Origin: an uncultured Ruminococcus sp. | GTDB lineage: Bacteria > Bacillota > Clostridia > Oscillospirales > Acutalibacteraceae | DNA length: 32,559 nt | Direction: 5' to 3' | Assembly (NCBI GenBank): GCA_902774325.1 | Contig: CACYIC010000033.1 | Span: forward strand, 1 to 32,559 | Part shown: in pieces, positions 1 through 10,700 of the stretch | How positions within the stretch are numbered: the first letter of the stretch is position 1 | How the letters are laid out: the number at the start of each line of letters is the position of its first letter | Translations under genes and position numbers: made by a program | Notes under the pieces: generated by a model | Databases searched by the model: none | What the model was told of the DNA's origin: nothing | What the model saw: only the letters and a program-made list of their open reading frames with translations

Positions 1-5
1 CAGCA

Positions 6-1760
6 TTATGTCCTCCCTATCGTAATCAGCATATTGTTCAGCCCCAGGGCGCGGGTATAATTAACGTTGTCCGCCAGGGTGTTTATCATTTTCAGATTTG
101 TCAGCTCCTCCTCGTCGTCGTGTACGATCGCGGGGTCGAAGGCTTCGCCGTTATCCCTGACCGAGAGAATGATGCTCTTGTCGGTGATACGGCAGATAAG
201 ATCGATTTGCGGCTGCTTTTTGTCGCTGTTGAAGCGCCTGATGTGCTCAACGGTTTCCTCGGAGAGCACGCCCGCATAGTAGGCGTTTTTGCCGGTCACT
301 CCGTTTTCGGCGCAGAAGCCGATGACCTGATCGGAGATCTCAGCCGCCTGCTCCGCCTTGGGACGGAGGCTTGCGTCAAACATAGCGTTGCAGTCGGTCT
401 GCCGCTCATGCAGCAGTATCCCGCTGTATTTGTCCTTATTGACACGGTAAACGATAAAGCAGATCAAAAATGTGATCGCCGCCGTTAATGCTTCCGAAAG
501 CACGAACGCCCAGCTTGTACCCGTAAGCCCGAACCCGTAGGAAAGGAAGTACGCGAGCGGCACGGTGATAACAAGCCCGCGCAGGAAAGTGGTTATGACA
601 GATATCACCTTTTGCTTTGTCGCCTGCAGATAGTTCATTGTGACGTAGCAAATACCCATTCCGAAGAGGCTGAGCGAGAATATCCTCACGACGGGAATAC
701 CGATCGCAACGCGCTCGGGACTTTTGACAGAAAACATAGACAGCAGGAGATTTGGAAAAATCAGTATGAAGGCGATTATCACCGCGCAGGACGCGCCGAC
801 AAAAATGAAGGTTTTGCGCAGTACCATATCGATACCCTTATAGTCGCGTTCACCGTACAGCAGACTTACGATCGGAGTCATGGTGTCGCTGCCGCCGGAT
901 ACGAACATCGAAATAAATGTCACGGTGAAATTGCAGACCGAAAACACCGCCATGCCGTCGGGTCCGGTGGCTCCGAGCACGATTCGGTTAAGCAACAGCG
1001 CCTTGACAAAAAGCAGGACGGTATTTACAACAGAGGCAATGCCGCTGGTGCACAGCTCGCCGAGGTGTCTGAGATCCTCTTTTTTGAGAACGATAAACCT
1101 AAGCGTGCGCTTCTTGAATATAAGAAGGTAATACAGCTCCATCAAAAAGCCGACCGCGTAGCCCGTGACCGTGGCGAGCGCCGCTCCCGCGGTGTCCATT
1201 TTGAATATTCCCATGTAAACAAAATCCATAAGAAGATTCACGACGTTGGACACCAGCAGGATATTGGCGGAAAACTTCGGCATTCCGTCAACACGAATTA
1301 TAAACACAAGGTACGGCACCATGATCATGAACAGCGAGCCGTAGATATTAAACTGCGCGTAATGCTTTACATATTCTATCAGCGTCGCGTCACTGCACAT
1401 CGCGGCGGTGATCACGTCGATCAGCAGCGTTCCGACTATTGTCACGATAACCGATACCAGCGCCGCTCCCCAGAAGGAAAGCGTGAACAAAGCGTTTGCC
1501 TTGCGGGCTTCGCGCTGACCCTTCGCGATCGAAATGCTGATCGCTCCGCCGATACCGAAAAGGAAGAACATCGCCTGCATAAAGAGCACGACAGGCTCGG
1601 AGAGGTTTATGGCGGAAAGGGCATCGTCGTTGACCAAAGCGGAAACAATGATCCCGTCTACAAATGAGGCGAGAAGAATCGACATGGAGCTGATGATCGT
1701 CGGGAAAAGGTATTCATTAAACTTTCTGCCGAGCAAAGCAGAGTTTCGATGCAGCGCCAT
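6..1760 (-). CDS. MATE-family efflux transporter with C-terminal HATPase domain
   Basis: A 584-residue multidrug/oligosaccharide/MATE antiporter. About twelve hydrophobic helices fill residues 1-450, matching the normal length of the family; this family exports small molecules across the membrane using Na+ or H+ gradients. Residues about 465-584 are extra: an N-box-like EETVEHIRRF and a G1-box-like DNGEAFDP identify a GHKL/HATPase_c_2 fold, as in anti-sigma kinases of the SpoIIAB/RsbW type. No kinase acceptor-His or receptor domain is seen. The start ATG shares one base with the NRPS stop (TAATG), and AGGAGG lies inside the last NRPS codons, so translation is coupled. Exporting the NRPS product is the natural inference. 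The ATPase extension may sense or regulate, and its role is unknown. The stop codon lies six bases from the window edge. Confidence 0.9.
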   Translation of the reverse strand: MALHRNSALLGRKFNEYLFPTIISSMSILLASFVDGIIVSALVNDDALSAINLSEPVVLFMQAMFFLFGIGGAISISIAKGQREARKANALFTLSFWGAALVSVIVTIVGTLLIDVITAAMCSDATLIEYVKHYAQFNIYGSLFMIMVPYLVFIIRVDGMPKFSANILLVSNVVNLLMDFVYMGIFKMDTAGAALATVTGYAVGFLMELYYLLIFKKRTLRFIVLKKEDLRHLGELCTSGIASVVNTVLLFVKALLLNRIVLGATGPDGMAVFSVCNFTVTFISMFVSGGSDTMTPIVSLLYGERDYKGIDMVLRKTFIFVGASCAVIIAFILIFPNLLLSMFSVKSPERVAIGIPVVRIFSLSLFGMGICYVTMNYLQATKQKVISVITTFLRGLVITVPLAYFLSYGFGLTGTSWAFVLSEALTAAITFLICFIVYRVNKDKYSGILLHERQTDCNAMFDASLRPKAEQAAEISDQVIGFCAENGVTGKNAYYAGVLSEETVEHIRRFNSDKKQPQIDLICRITDKSIILSVRDNGEAFDPAIVHDDEEELTNLKMINTLADNVNYTRALGLNNMLITIGRT

Positions 1761-4700
1761 TATTCATCCTCCTCCGATTCAAAGAAGCCCAAGCCGTCGA
1801 GCGCGGTAATAAAGCTGCTCATATAATCGCGCGAGGTCATCGACCAGCTGAAGCCGAGTCTGTAAAGCGCCTGGGTGGTATATTCATTATCGGTGGAGAT
1901 CATCTCCACAGTCTTAGAGCTGTCCTTGTTGTCATAAGCGAGCAGGGTCGTAAGCTTCTTAGCCTTTACAGGGTCGCTCTGAGCTTTTGCGAGCATCTCC
2001 AAAAACTCGTCATCCTCAACGAGCTTTATATTCATTCCCATGTCACGCATTTGAAGAATGATGTCGCCCAAGGGCACAAAATGGTTGTTGAAGGGATGGA
2101 ATACGCAGCACTTGTCGGAGGTCGAGCAAAGTCTGACGATCGCCTCGGCGGTTTCGTCGATCGGAGCCATCTCTACCGGGTAATTCATCATACTGTAGGG
2201 ATAAGCGCCGATGACAAGATAAGCTCTGAGTCTGCCCATGAATCCGTTGGTAACAAAATTGATCTGGAACTCGCCGTCGCTGTCGCGCGCCGAGAGGTTG
2301 CCCACGCGCATGATCTTACCTCTCAAGCCGTCCCTGACTGCCTCGAGAACATAGCGCTCCGCGAGGAACTTGCTGTGAACGTACTGATTGTCGATCACCT
2401 GTCCGAAGTAGAGCTTCTGCTCTGTGAGCCTGACGTCGGCGGACGGATAGCCGTTGACCCTGTCGCCCGCTACGCTTCCCGTTGAGACCTGAACGATCAT
2501 GCTCTTATGCTCCTTGCAAAAAGCGATCAGGTTTTTAACGCCCTCGGCATTAACCATCTCGATGTCGTTTGTCTCGGAAAAATGCTTTACCAGCGCGGCG
2601 CAGTTGATAACGGTGTCAATACGCGCATCCTTGAGCTGACAGAACCATTTTGTATCGGTCACGCTGCCCTCTACGACGGTGACGCGGTTTTCAAAGCAGC
2701 CCTCAAAATCATCCTCAAAGTAGTAATAGAGCTGACCTCTGAGGCGCTGCTCGGCGCTGAGGCGCTTTGACGAGCGCAGCAGGCAATAGACGTGACCGCT
2801 GTAGTTATCAAGGAAGAACTTGAGGATGTGGACTCCGAGGAAGCCCGTAGCGCCGGTGAGGAGAAGATTGCCGACGCGGTTTTTATTTTCTTTCAGAGAA
2901 TCAAGATTGTTAGCGGTGAGGATATCGTCAAATACCGAATAGTCGTAATCGGCTAGACCGTCGGAAAACTCTGACTTGTCCGAGCATTTAGCGGCGATAG
3001 CCTTCGGGGTCTTGAGCGCGAAGATATCGCCGTATGAGACCTCTAACCCCTGCTCGTTCGCTTCGACAAGCACGCTTGTGACCGTCAGCGAGGTTCCGCC
3101 GAGGTCAAAGAAGCTGCTGTCGGCGCTGACCTTTTCAAGAGAAAGTACGTTTTTGAAGATCTCGCAGAGGATTTTTTCCTCTCTGGTGACAGGCTCAGTA
3201 TAAGCCGCCTCAAAGCTGATCCTCGGCTGAGGCAAAGCCCTGACGTCCGTTTTTCCGTTCGGCGTCTGCGGCATTTCATCCAGACGAATGATGGCGGCGG
3301 GGATCATGTAGGCTGTCAGGCGCTTTGAAATATGCTCCCGAACCAGCTCCTCGGTGACCGAAGGAGCTGCGCTGTACCACGCGCAAAGGTTGTCGACGCC
3401 GTTGATGGGACGGATGAGCACGACAGCCTGATTGACTCCGTCGCAGGAGAGTATCGCGCGCTCGACCTCGCCGAGCTCGATCCTCAGACCTCTGAGCTTG
3501 ACCTGATTGTCGCATCTTCCGAGGATCACCACGTCGCCGTTCTCCGTCCAGCGCGCGTAATCTCCCGTTTTATAAACTCGCCCGCCGTTGTAGTCCGTAA
3601 AGCTTTTTTCGGTGAGCTCGGGATTGTTGAGATAACCCTCCGCTACTCCAGCTCCGCCGACATACAGCTCGCCGACAATGCCCGCGGGAAGCGGATTGCC
3701 GTCGGCGTCAACGATATACTCGGTAACGTTGAGCAATGGTCTGCCGACGCATACCGTATCGGAGTCGGTCAGCTCCTTGGCGTTGCAGGAAACGGTGATC
3801 TCGGTGGGGCCGTAGGTATTGAATATCCTCGCTCGGGTGATTATTTTGAGGTTTTCAAGCAGCTTTGGAGAGTATTTCTCGCCGCCGCACATGATGATCC
3901 TGCAATCCGCGAGAACTGCCTTGAAAGCGTCGAGCATCATATACTGCTCGATCCTGGAGGGCGTCGCGTTTATCACGTCGCCTCCGGTGCGCCTGAACAG
4001 CGCGCAGAGCTTGAGGGGATCCTTCGTTTCGTCCTCGTCGGCAAGCACGAGCGTCAAGCCGTTGCAGAGCGAGGCGGCGGTCTCCTTGAGCGACATATCG
4101 AACGAAACGGTGGTCACCGAGACATAAACGCCGCCCTCGTTTTTCAGCGCGTAAATATGGGTATTCTCGGGATAAGGAGTGAGGTAGTTCGCGATTCCCT
4201 CATGCTTTATGATGACGCCCTTAGGTCTGCCGGTCGAGCCGGAGGTATAGATGAGATAAGCGGTGTCGCCCGGCTTAACGTCTACCGCCGGGTCGGAGGC
4301 GTTTCCGTTTTGGATAAGCGACTCGATATCAAGCTCGTTGTCAAAGCCGCGCGGTCTGTCGGTAACGATATATTTCGCCCCGCTGTTTTCGAGGATGTAT
4401 TTGATCCTTTCGTCGGGGTATTCGGGATCGCAGGGGATATAAGCCGCGCCTGTTTTGAGAATTGAATAGATCGCGATGATCTGGCGGCTCGTGCGAGGAA
4501 GAAGGAAGGCGATCCTGTCTCCCCTGCCGACGCCCTTTTCGATCAGGGCATTGGCAACGCGGTTGCATTCTTTATTGAGCTCGTCGTAGGTGTAGGCTCT
4601 GTCGCAGGCGATAAGCGCGGTCTTGTCGGGATTTTCGGCAGCGCGCGCCTCAAACAGCTTGTGATACAGCTTTGTTTCGATCTCGCGGCTCTGAACGCCG

Positions 4701-7700
4701 GAGAAGGCTTCAAGCTTCTTTTTGTCGTCATCCGTGAGCATACTTATTTTGCAGAGCTTTTGAGAGCCGTCCGCGATGATCGACTCGGCGCTCTGAGCGA
4801 TCGAGGCTGAGATCAGCCCTGCGAGCTTTTCGCTGTAAAGAGCGGAATTGTACTGAACGTTGACCGCGATCTTTCCCTCAGCGCCGTCCTCGATGTGGAT
4901 CGAGAGATTGAACTTTGGCAGCGGATTGGTGATGACGCTTTCGACGATCTCGGCGCCCTCGAGCACGGCGGTCTCATCGACGCCGAGCTGGCAGGCGTAG
5001 TTGATCTTTGAGGCAAAGCCATATTTTTCAAACAGCTTGATGAACGGATAGGCGCTGTTTTTCTGAGCCGCGCGGATGGAGGCGGCTGCGTCGGAAACAA
5101 ACTCGAGCGCTGTCCTTTCCCGGTCGATGCAGGCGTGCAGCGGCAGGCTCTTGACAAACATTCCGAGCGAATCCATGAAGCGGATATCCTCTCTGCCGCC
5201 GGAGATCATCGAGATATAGACATGACGGTCGGCGGTGCAGCGGCTGACCGCGTACTCAGTCGCGGCAAGGAAAAGCGCGGCGGGAGTAAGCGAATTATCG
5301 CGGCAGAAAGCGTCGGCATCGGCTCTGTCGATATATGTGACAGCCTCCCTCAGCTCGCCCTCCTCGGCGCTGCCGTTCAGATCGGCTGAAATATCCGAGG
5401 CGTTCTCGTAATCTGCGAACAGCTCGCGGTAATAGCCGAGCGCCTTTTCGCCCTGCTCACTGCGCTCAAGCTCAGCCTCCTCGGCGATATAGACGTAATA
5501 GGATGTATCGGTCTCGGGTCTGGAGTCGTTGGTGTAAATATCGGCGAGCCTTCTGATGAACGCGGAAAGCGACAGCCCGTCGAAAATGATATGGTGGGCG
5601 TCAAAAAGCAGCACGATGTTTTTCTCGGTGCTTATGATCTCGCAGCGGAAAAGCGGACCGCGAGAGAGATTGAAGGGCTTTACAAACTCCGCTTCCTCGG
5701 CGGCAACTGCGGCGGAATTCATCGTGAGCACGGGAATATCATATTCAAGGCTGTCCGGCTGCTTTTGAACAATGTCTTTGCCGTCGAGCACAACGACCGA
5801 GGTGAGCACGGGATTCGCGGCAATGAGCAGCTCAAGCGACCTTTTCAGTTTGTCGACATCCGTGCGCTTCGAGAGCGTGTACTTCATCGGGATATTGTAA
5901 ACCAGCGCGTCCGGACGCTTCATGCTGTCGTAGTAAACTCCGAGCTGTTCGGCGCAGAGCGGGACCCTTTCTGTCTCGGCTTCAACTCTTTTATCGGAGT
6001 CCGCCGATCTGCCGCTGAGAAGATTTTCAATAATAAGGTTTTCTACCGTGAGCAGAGAGCATTCTTCATCCATCAGCTCCGCCGCTCCGGTTTTAAGTCC
6101 AAAGCTCTCAAATAGCTTCGCGGAAAACATGATAGTCGTCAGCGAGGTGAGTCCGAGCGACACAAGGCTGTCGGTCACGTTATTGCTCTCAAAGCCCGTG
6201 ATCTCGCTGACCATGGCGCAGAGACGTTCCTCCAGCTTATTGAGCGCTCTTGCGCCCTGAGCCTCGTCATTGCTCTGCACCGAGGGCTCGGGCAGCTTGC
6301 GCTTGTCGACCTTACCGTTAGGATTGATCGGGATCTTCTCGATCTGTATGATGACCGAGGGAACCATATATTTGGGCAGCTCCTCGGAGATAAAGCTGTT
6401 CAGAGTCGGAACATCTATCGGGGAATCCGCTACGACATAAGCGATCACCGCCTTTCCCCCGCTCGGGAGATCCTTGGCGATAACAGCGGCGTCCTTCACC
6501 TGCTCAAACTCGCGGATACGGCGCTCGATCTCGGTCAGCTCAATGCGGAAGCCGCGGATCTTTACCTGCTCGTCGCGTCTGCCGACGAACTGCACGTTGC
6601 CGTCGGGGAGATAGCGGCACACGTCGCCTGTGAGATACATTCTCTCATAGCCCTCGAAGTCAAAGAACGGATTGGGGATGAACTTTTCCTCTGTAAGGTC
6701 GGGACGATTCAGATATCCGCGCGTAACGGGATATCCCGAGATCACGAGCTCACCAACCGCGCCCGCGGGCAGCAGACGGTTCTGCTTGTCGACGATATAA
6801 ATATCGCAGTTGCCGAAGGATTTTCCGATCGGAACAGAGGCGTATTCCTTGTCTATAAGATAATCGGTAACATAGATGGTACATTCCGTGGGTCCGTAGG
6901 TGTTGACAAAATCAAAACGGGGCGGAGCGCAGGGCACCAGCTTTTCGCCGCCGACAGTGAACGTCCTCATATAGGGGCTTTCCGGATACGCCGTGATATA
7001 CTGCCTGCCGAGCTGGGTGGTGCAGTCCATCATGGTGATCTTATTGCCGATGACGAACTCGTGAAGCCCTACCAAATCGAGTCTGGTTTCCTCGGGAACG
7101 ATATAAACAGAAGCTCCGGCGGTCAGCGCGGGATAAAGATCCTGCATCGAGGCGTCAAACCCGAAGGCTCCATAGGCGGAGAAGCGGTCGTTTTCGGTGA
7201 CGCCGAATTTTCCGCAGAAGGCAAGGCAGAAATTCACAAGATTGCGGTGCTCAAGCATACAGCCCTTTGGCTTTCCTGTGGAGCCGGAGGTGTAGATCAG
7301 AGCGAACAGCGAATCAGCAAGAGGCGGTGTAAGCTCCGCTTCTGTGTTCTCGGGCAGCTCGTATATCTTATTTGCCGAGAGGATGATCCCGCCGTAGCCC
7401 TCGATGATCGGGGCGAGCTCGTCGTCGGCTATGACGACCGGAGCCTTGGAATCCTCCAGCATATACATCAGCCTGTCGGGCGGATAATTGCTGTCGAGCG
7501 GCTGGCATCCGCCGCCCGCCTTGAGCACCGCGAGGGTGCAGACCGGGAACAGCTCGCTGCGCTTGACCATGATTCCTACCGGCACCTCGCGGGTCACGCC
7601 GTTTGCGGCGAGGAGCTTCGCGAGATTTTCGGAATAATGATCGAGCTGCGAATATGTGAGGCTCTTATCCTTAAAGCTTACGGCGATATTGTCGGGGTGT

Positions 7701-10700
7701 AGCCTTGCCTGTCTGCGGAAAAGCTCAACCATGGTGAGCGAACGATCAAATTCAAGTCGGTTGTCGTTCGCGGCGCGGTAAAACTCCTTTTCCCTCTCGG
7801 TACAGAAGGTAAGCTCCGAAAGCTTTTGACATTCAAGCAGACCCTTGACGATATTTATATAAAGATTGGCAAAGTTGTCAATCGTTTCCTCAAGATAAAG
7901 ATCGGCGCGGTACTCAAAGGAAAGCGTATAATCGTCCTCTCTTTTGAGCACGTCCAGCGAAAGCTTTGACATGGCGTCGCCGGATTTATGGATACGATAC
8001 GGCACAAAGCTGCCGTTGAACTCAACGCCGTTGAGCATTTCGCCCTGATAAACAAAGATTATATCGGAATTGACCTCGTAAGAATTAGCAAGCTGAACTA
8101 TGGAAACGAGGTCATGGCTCAAGCTGTCGAAAAGCAGCTCCTGAACGTCCGAAAGATAGGAGGCGGTCTGAGCGTTTTCATCAATATTAACGCAGACAGG
8201 AAGCGTATGGACCAACATTCCGTAAGTGTTTCTCAGCTCCGGAATATGCCTGCCGTTCTCAACGGTGCAGAAAAGCGACTGCTCCTGACCTCCCTGCTTG
8301 GCAAGTGCGTAGGCAAAGGCGCCGAGGAAAAGCGAGTTTTCGGTGATCCCGAGCTTTTTGCAGACTTCGGCGACGAGGGGAACGCTCAAATAATCCCTCA
8401 GAGCGAAGGCTTTGTGCGCGCCCGTGATCTGCGGCGGGTCGTCGATTTGATCGGGAATAATATTTGAATCGGTCTCGACACCGGCGAGCATTTTGTCATA
8501 GAATTCCATGCACTCGTTGTAACGACGGCTCTGCTTCAGCTTTTGCTCGTAAGAGCTTAGCATAAAGCCGCTGACGTCCTCGCGCTCGGGAGCCTCTCCC
8601 ATATAGATTTTAGCCAGGTTACGGATGAACACCGAGGTCGAGGTTCCGTCGGTAATCAGGTGATGGACATCGTTGAAGAAGTAAAGTCCCTCGGGAGTGA
8701 CAAATATCTTGAAGCGGAACAGCGGCCCGTTCTCAAAGTCAAACGGCTTGACAAAGTCCGCGCACAGCTTATCCGCGTCGGTTTCGTCGGTGGTTTCCAT
8801 ATCGACGACGATCTTCATATCCCTGACGGGAACAACGCAGGGCGTACCGTCGATCACCCTCGCGCAAACCCTCATAAATGGATACAGCTTCGCGGTCTCC
8901 CTGACTGCCCGAGCGAGCTTTTCGGGATCAACGCCCATATCCCTCGGGAAGAACATCGAGGCGGGGTTATTGTATTCAAGGCTCTGCGGCTGCTGGATAT
9001 TCGCGAGATAGATACCGAGCTGAGCGTCGGTCATGGGATAAGCGGACTTTTCCTCATACTCAAAGGAAACTGTTTCGCCGTCGCCCGAGCCCGCGGCGAT
9101 AGCCTTTGGTGTCCTAAGCGAGAATATCTGAGCGGAAGAAAGGCAAAAGTCCGAAAGCTCCTCCTGGAGCATGACCGCCTTGATCGAGTCGCCGCCGAGC
9201 GAGAAGAAGTCGTCGTTCACGCCTACCCTCTCGACCCTAAGCAGCTTTTCAAACGCCGCGCACACCTGCCTTTCCGCCTCGGTTTCGGGAGCGGCGTACT
9301 CTGCCTGGAAGTCGGAGGCGCTCGGCTCCCTGAGAGCCTTGCGGTCGAGCTTGCCGTTCGGTGTGAGCGGGAACTCATCTATCTTAACCAGAAAACGAGG
9401 AATCATATACGGCGGGAATTTCTTTGAGAGCGTCCAGCGGATCTGAGCGTCGCTGAGCTCTCTGTCCGAGGTATAATAGCCGCAGATATAAGTCTGCCCG
9501 TTATCGTCGGTGAACGCCTTGACAACGGCGGTCACGATCCCCTTGATCTTGCCGAGCTGAACCTCAACCTCTCCCATCTCGACTCGCTGACCGTTGACCT
9601 TTACCATCCAGTCCTTGCGGTTAACATAAACGATACTGCCGTCGGGCAGCTTTTTACAGATATCCTTGGTATGCAGCAATCGCCTGTCCGATTCATCTAC
9701 AGAGTAGGGATTCTCGGTGAAAACCTCTGCGGTCAGCTCCGGGAGATTGATATATCCCCTCGCCATCGTTCCTGCAATGCAGAGCTCTCCCTCCTCGCCG
9801 TCCGAAACCTGTTTTCCGTTTTCATCGAGCAAATACGCCTTGAAGCCTGAAAGCGGTCTGCCGATCGGCGTGTTGTCATAAGCCTTATCGAGCTCGAAGG
9901 TCATGGCGATGCTGAGCACCTCGCTCAAGCCGTAGGCGTTTTTGATATGAGCGTACGGGCTGTAAATGCCGCTGATGCGCTCGCCGCCGCTGTTGATGAG
10001 CCTGAGGCTGCTTTCTCTGACGGGGAGCTGCTTTAAAAGCTGCGGACTGATGACCGCCGCGGTGATGTTATGGCGGTCTATATATTCATCTATAAAAAGG
10101 ATATCCTTGCGCTGGGCTTCGGTAAGGATATGTATCTCCGCGCCCGCCCAAAGCGAGGTAAGGATATCGTGAGCGGAGATAGCGAAATTGAAGGGCGTGA
10201 CGCTGAGCTCAACGTCGTCAAAGCCCGCGCCGATCTCAAGCTGCCTTATGATCGCGTTTGTGTACGACCAATGATCGTGCAGGATGCCTTTGGGATTTCC
10301 GGTCGAGCCGGAGGTGTAGATCGCGATAGCGGCGTCCTCCATACGTATTTCGGGAAACTCGGAGAGTATCCTTTCGCTCCCGATATTCTTGAGGAACTCT
10401 TCATCAACCGCGAAATCGGCTCCGCTGTCCCTGATGATAAAGTCCACCCTGTCCTTCGGGTACTCGGTGGAAAGCGGAGAATAAGCCGCGCCGGATCGCA
10501 GGATACCGATAATCGAGGCTATATATAAAAAGCCGCGCTCAAGAACGATCGGGTACACCTTTTCTCTTTCGGCTCCCCTGCGGAGCAGACGCGAGGCGAT
10601 TTTCGCGCTGAGCCTTTCGAGCTGCGCGTAGGTCATTTTTTCTTCCATGCACACCAGCGCGGTCTTGTCGGGATGCGCCGCCGCTATGCTGAGGAAGCGT

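Noticed and set aside
612-1667. 351-codon plus-strand frame within the MATE gene
   Set aside because: Antisense shadow: charged, repetitive His/Arg/Asp composition, no ribosome site, opposite a clear transporter.
3332-4465. 377-codon plus-strand frame within the NRPS
   Set aside because: Antisense to a conserved adenylation domain; caused by GC bias in codon positions.
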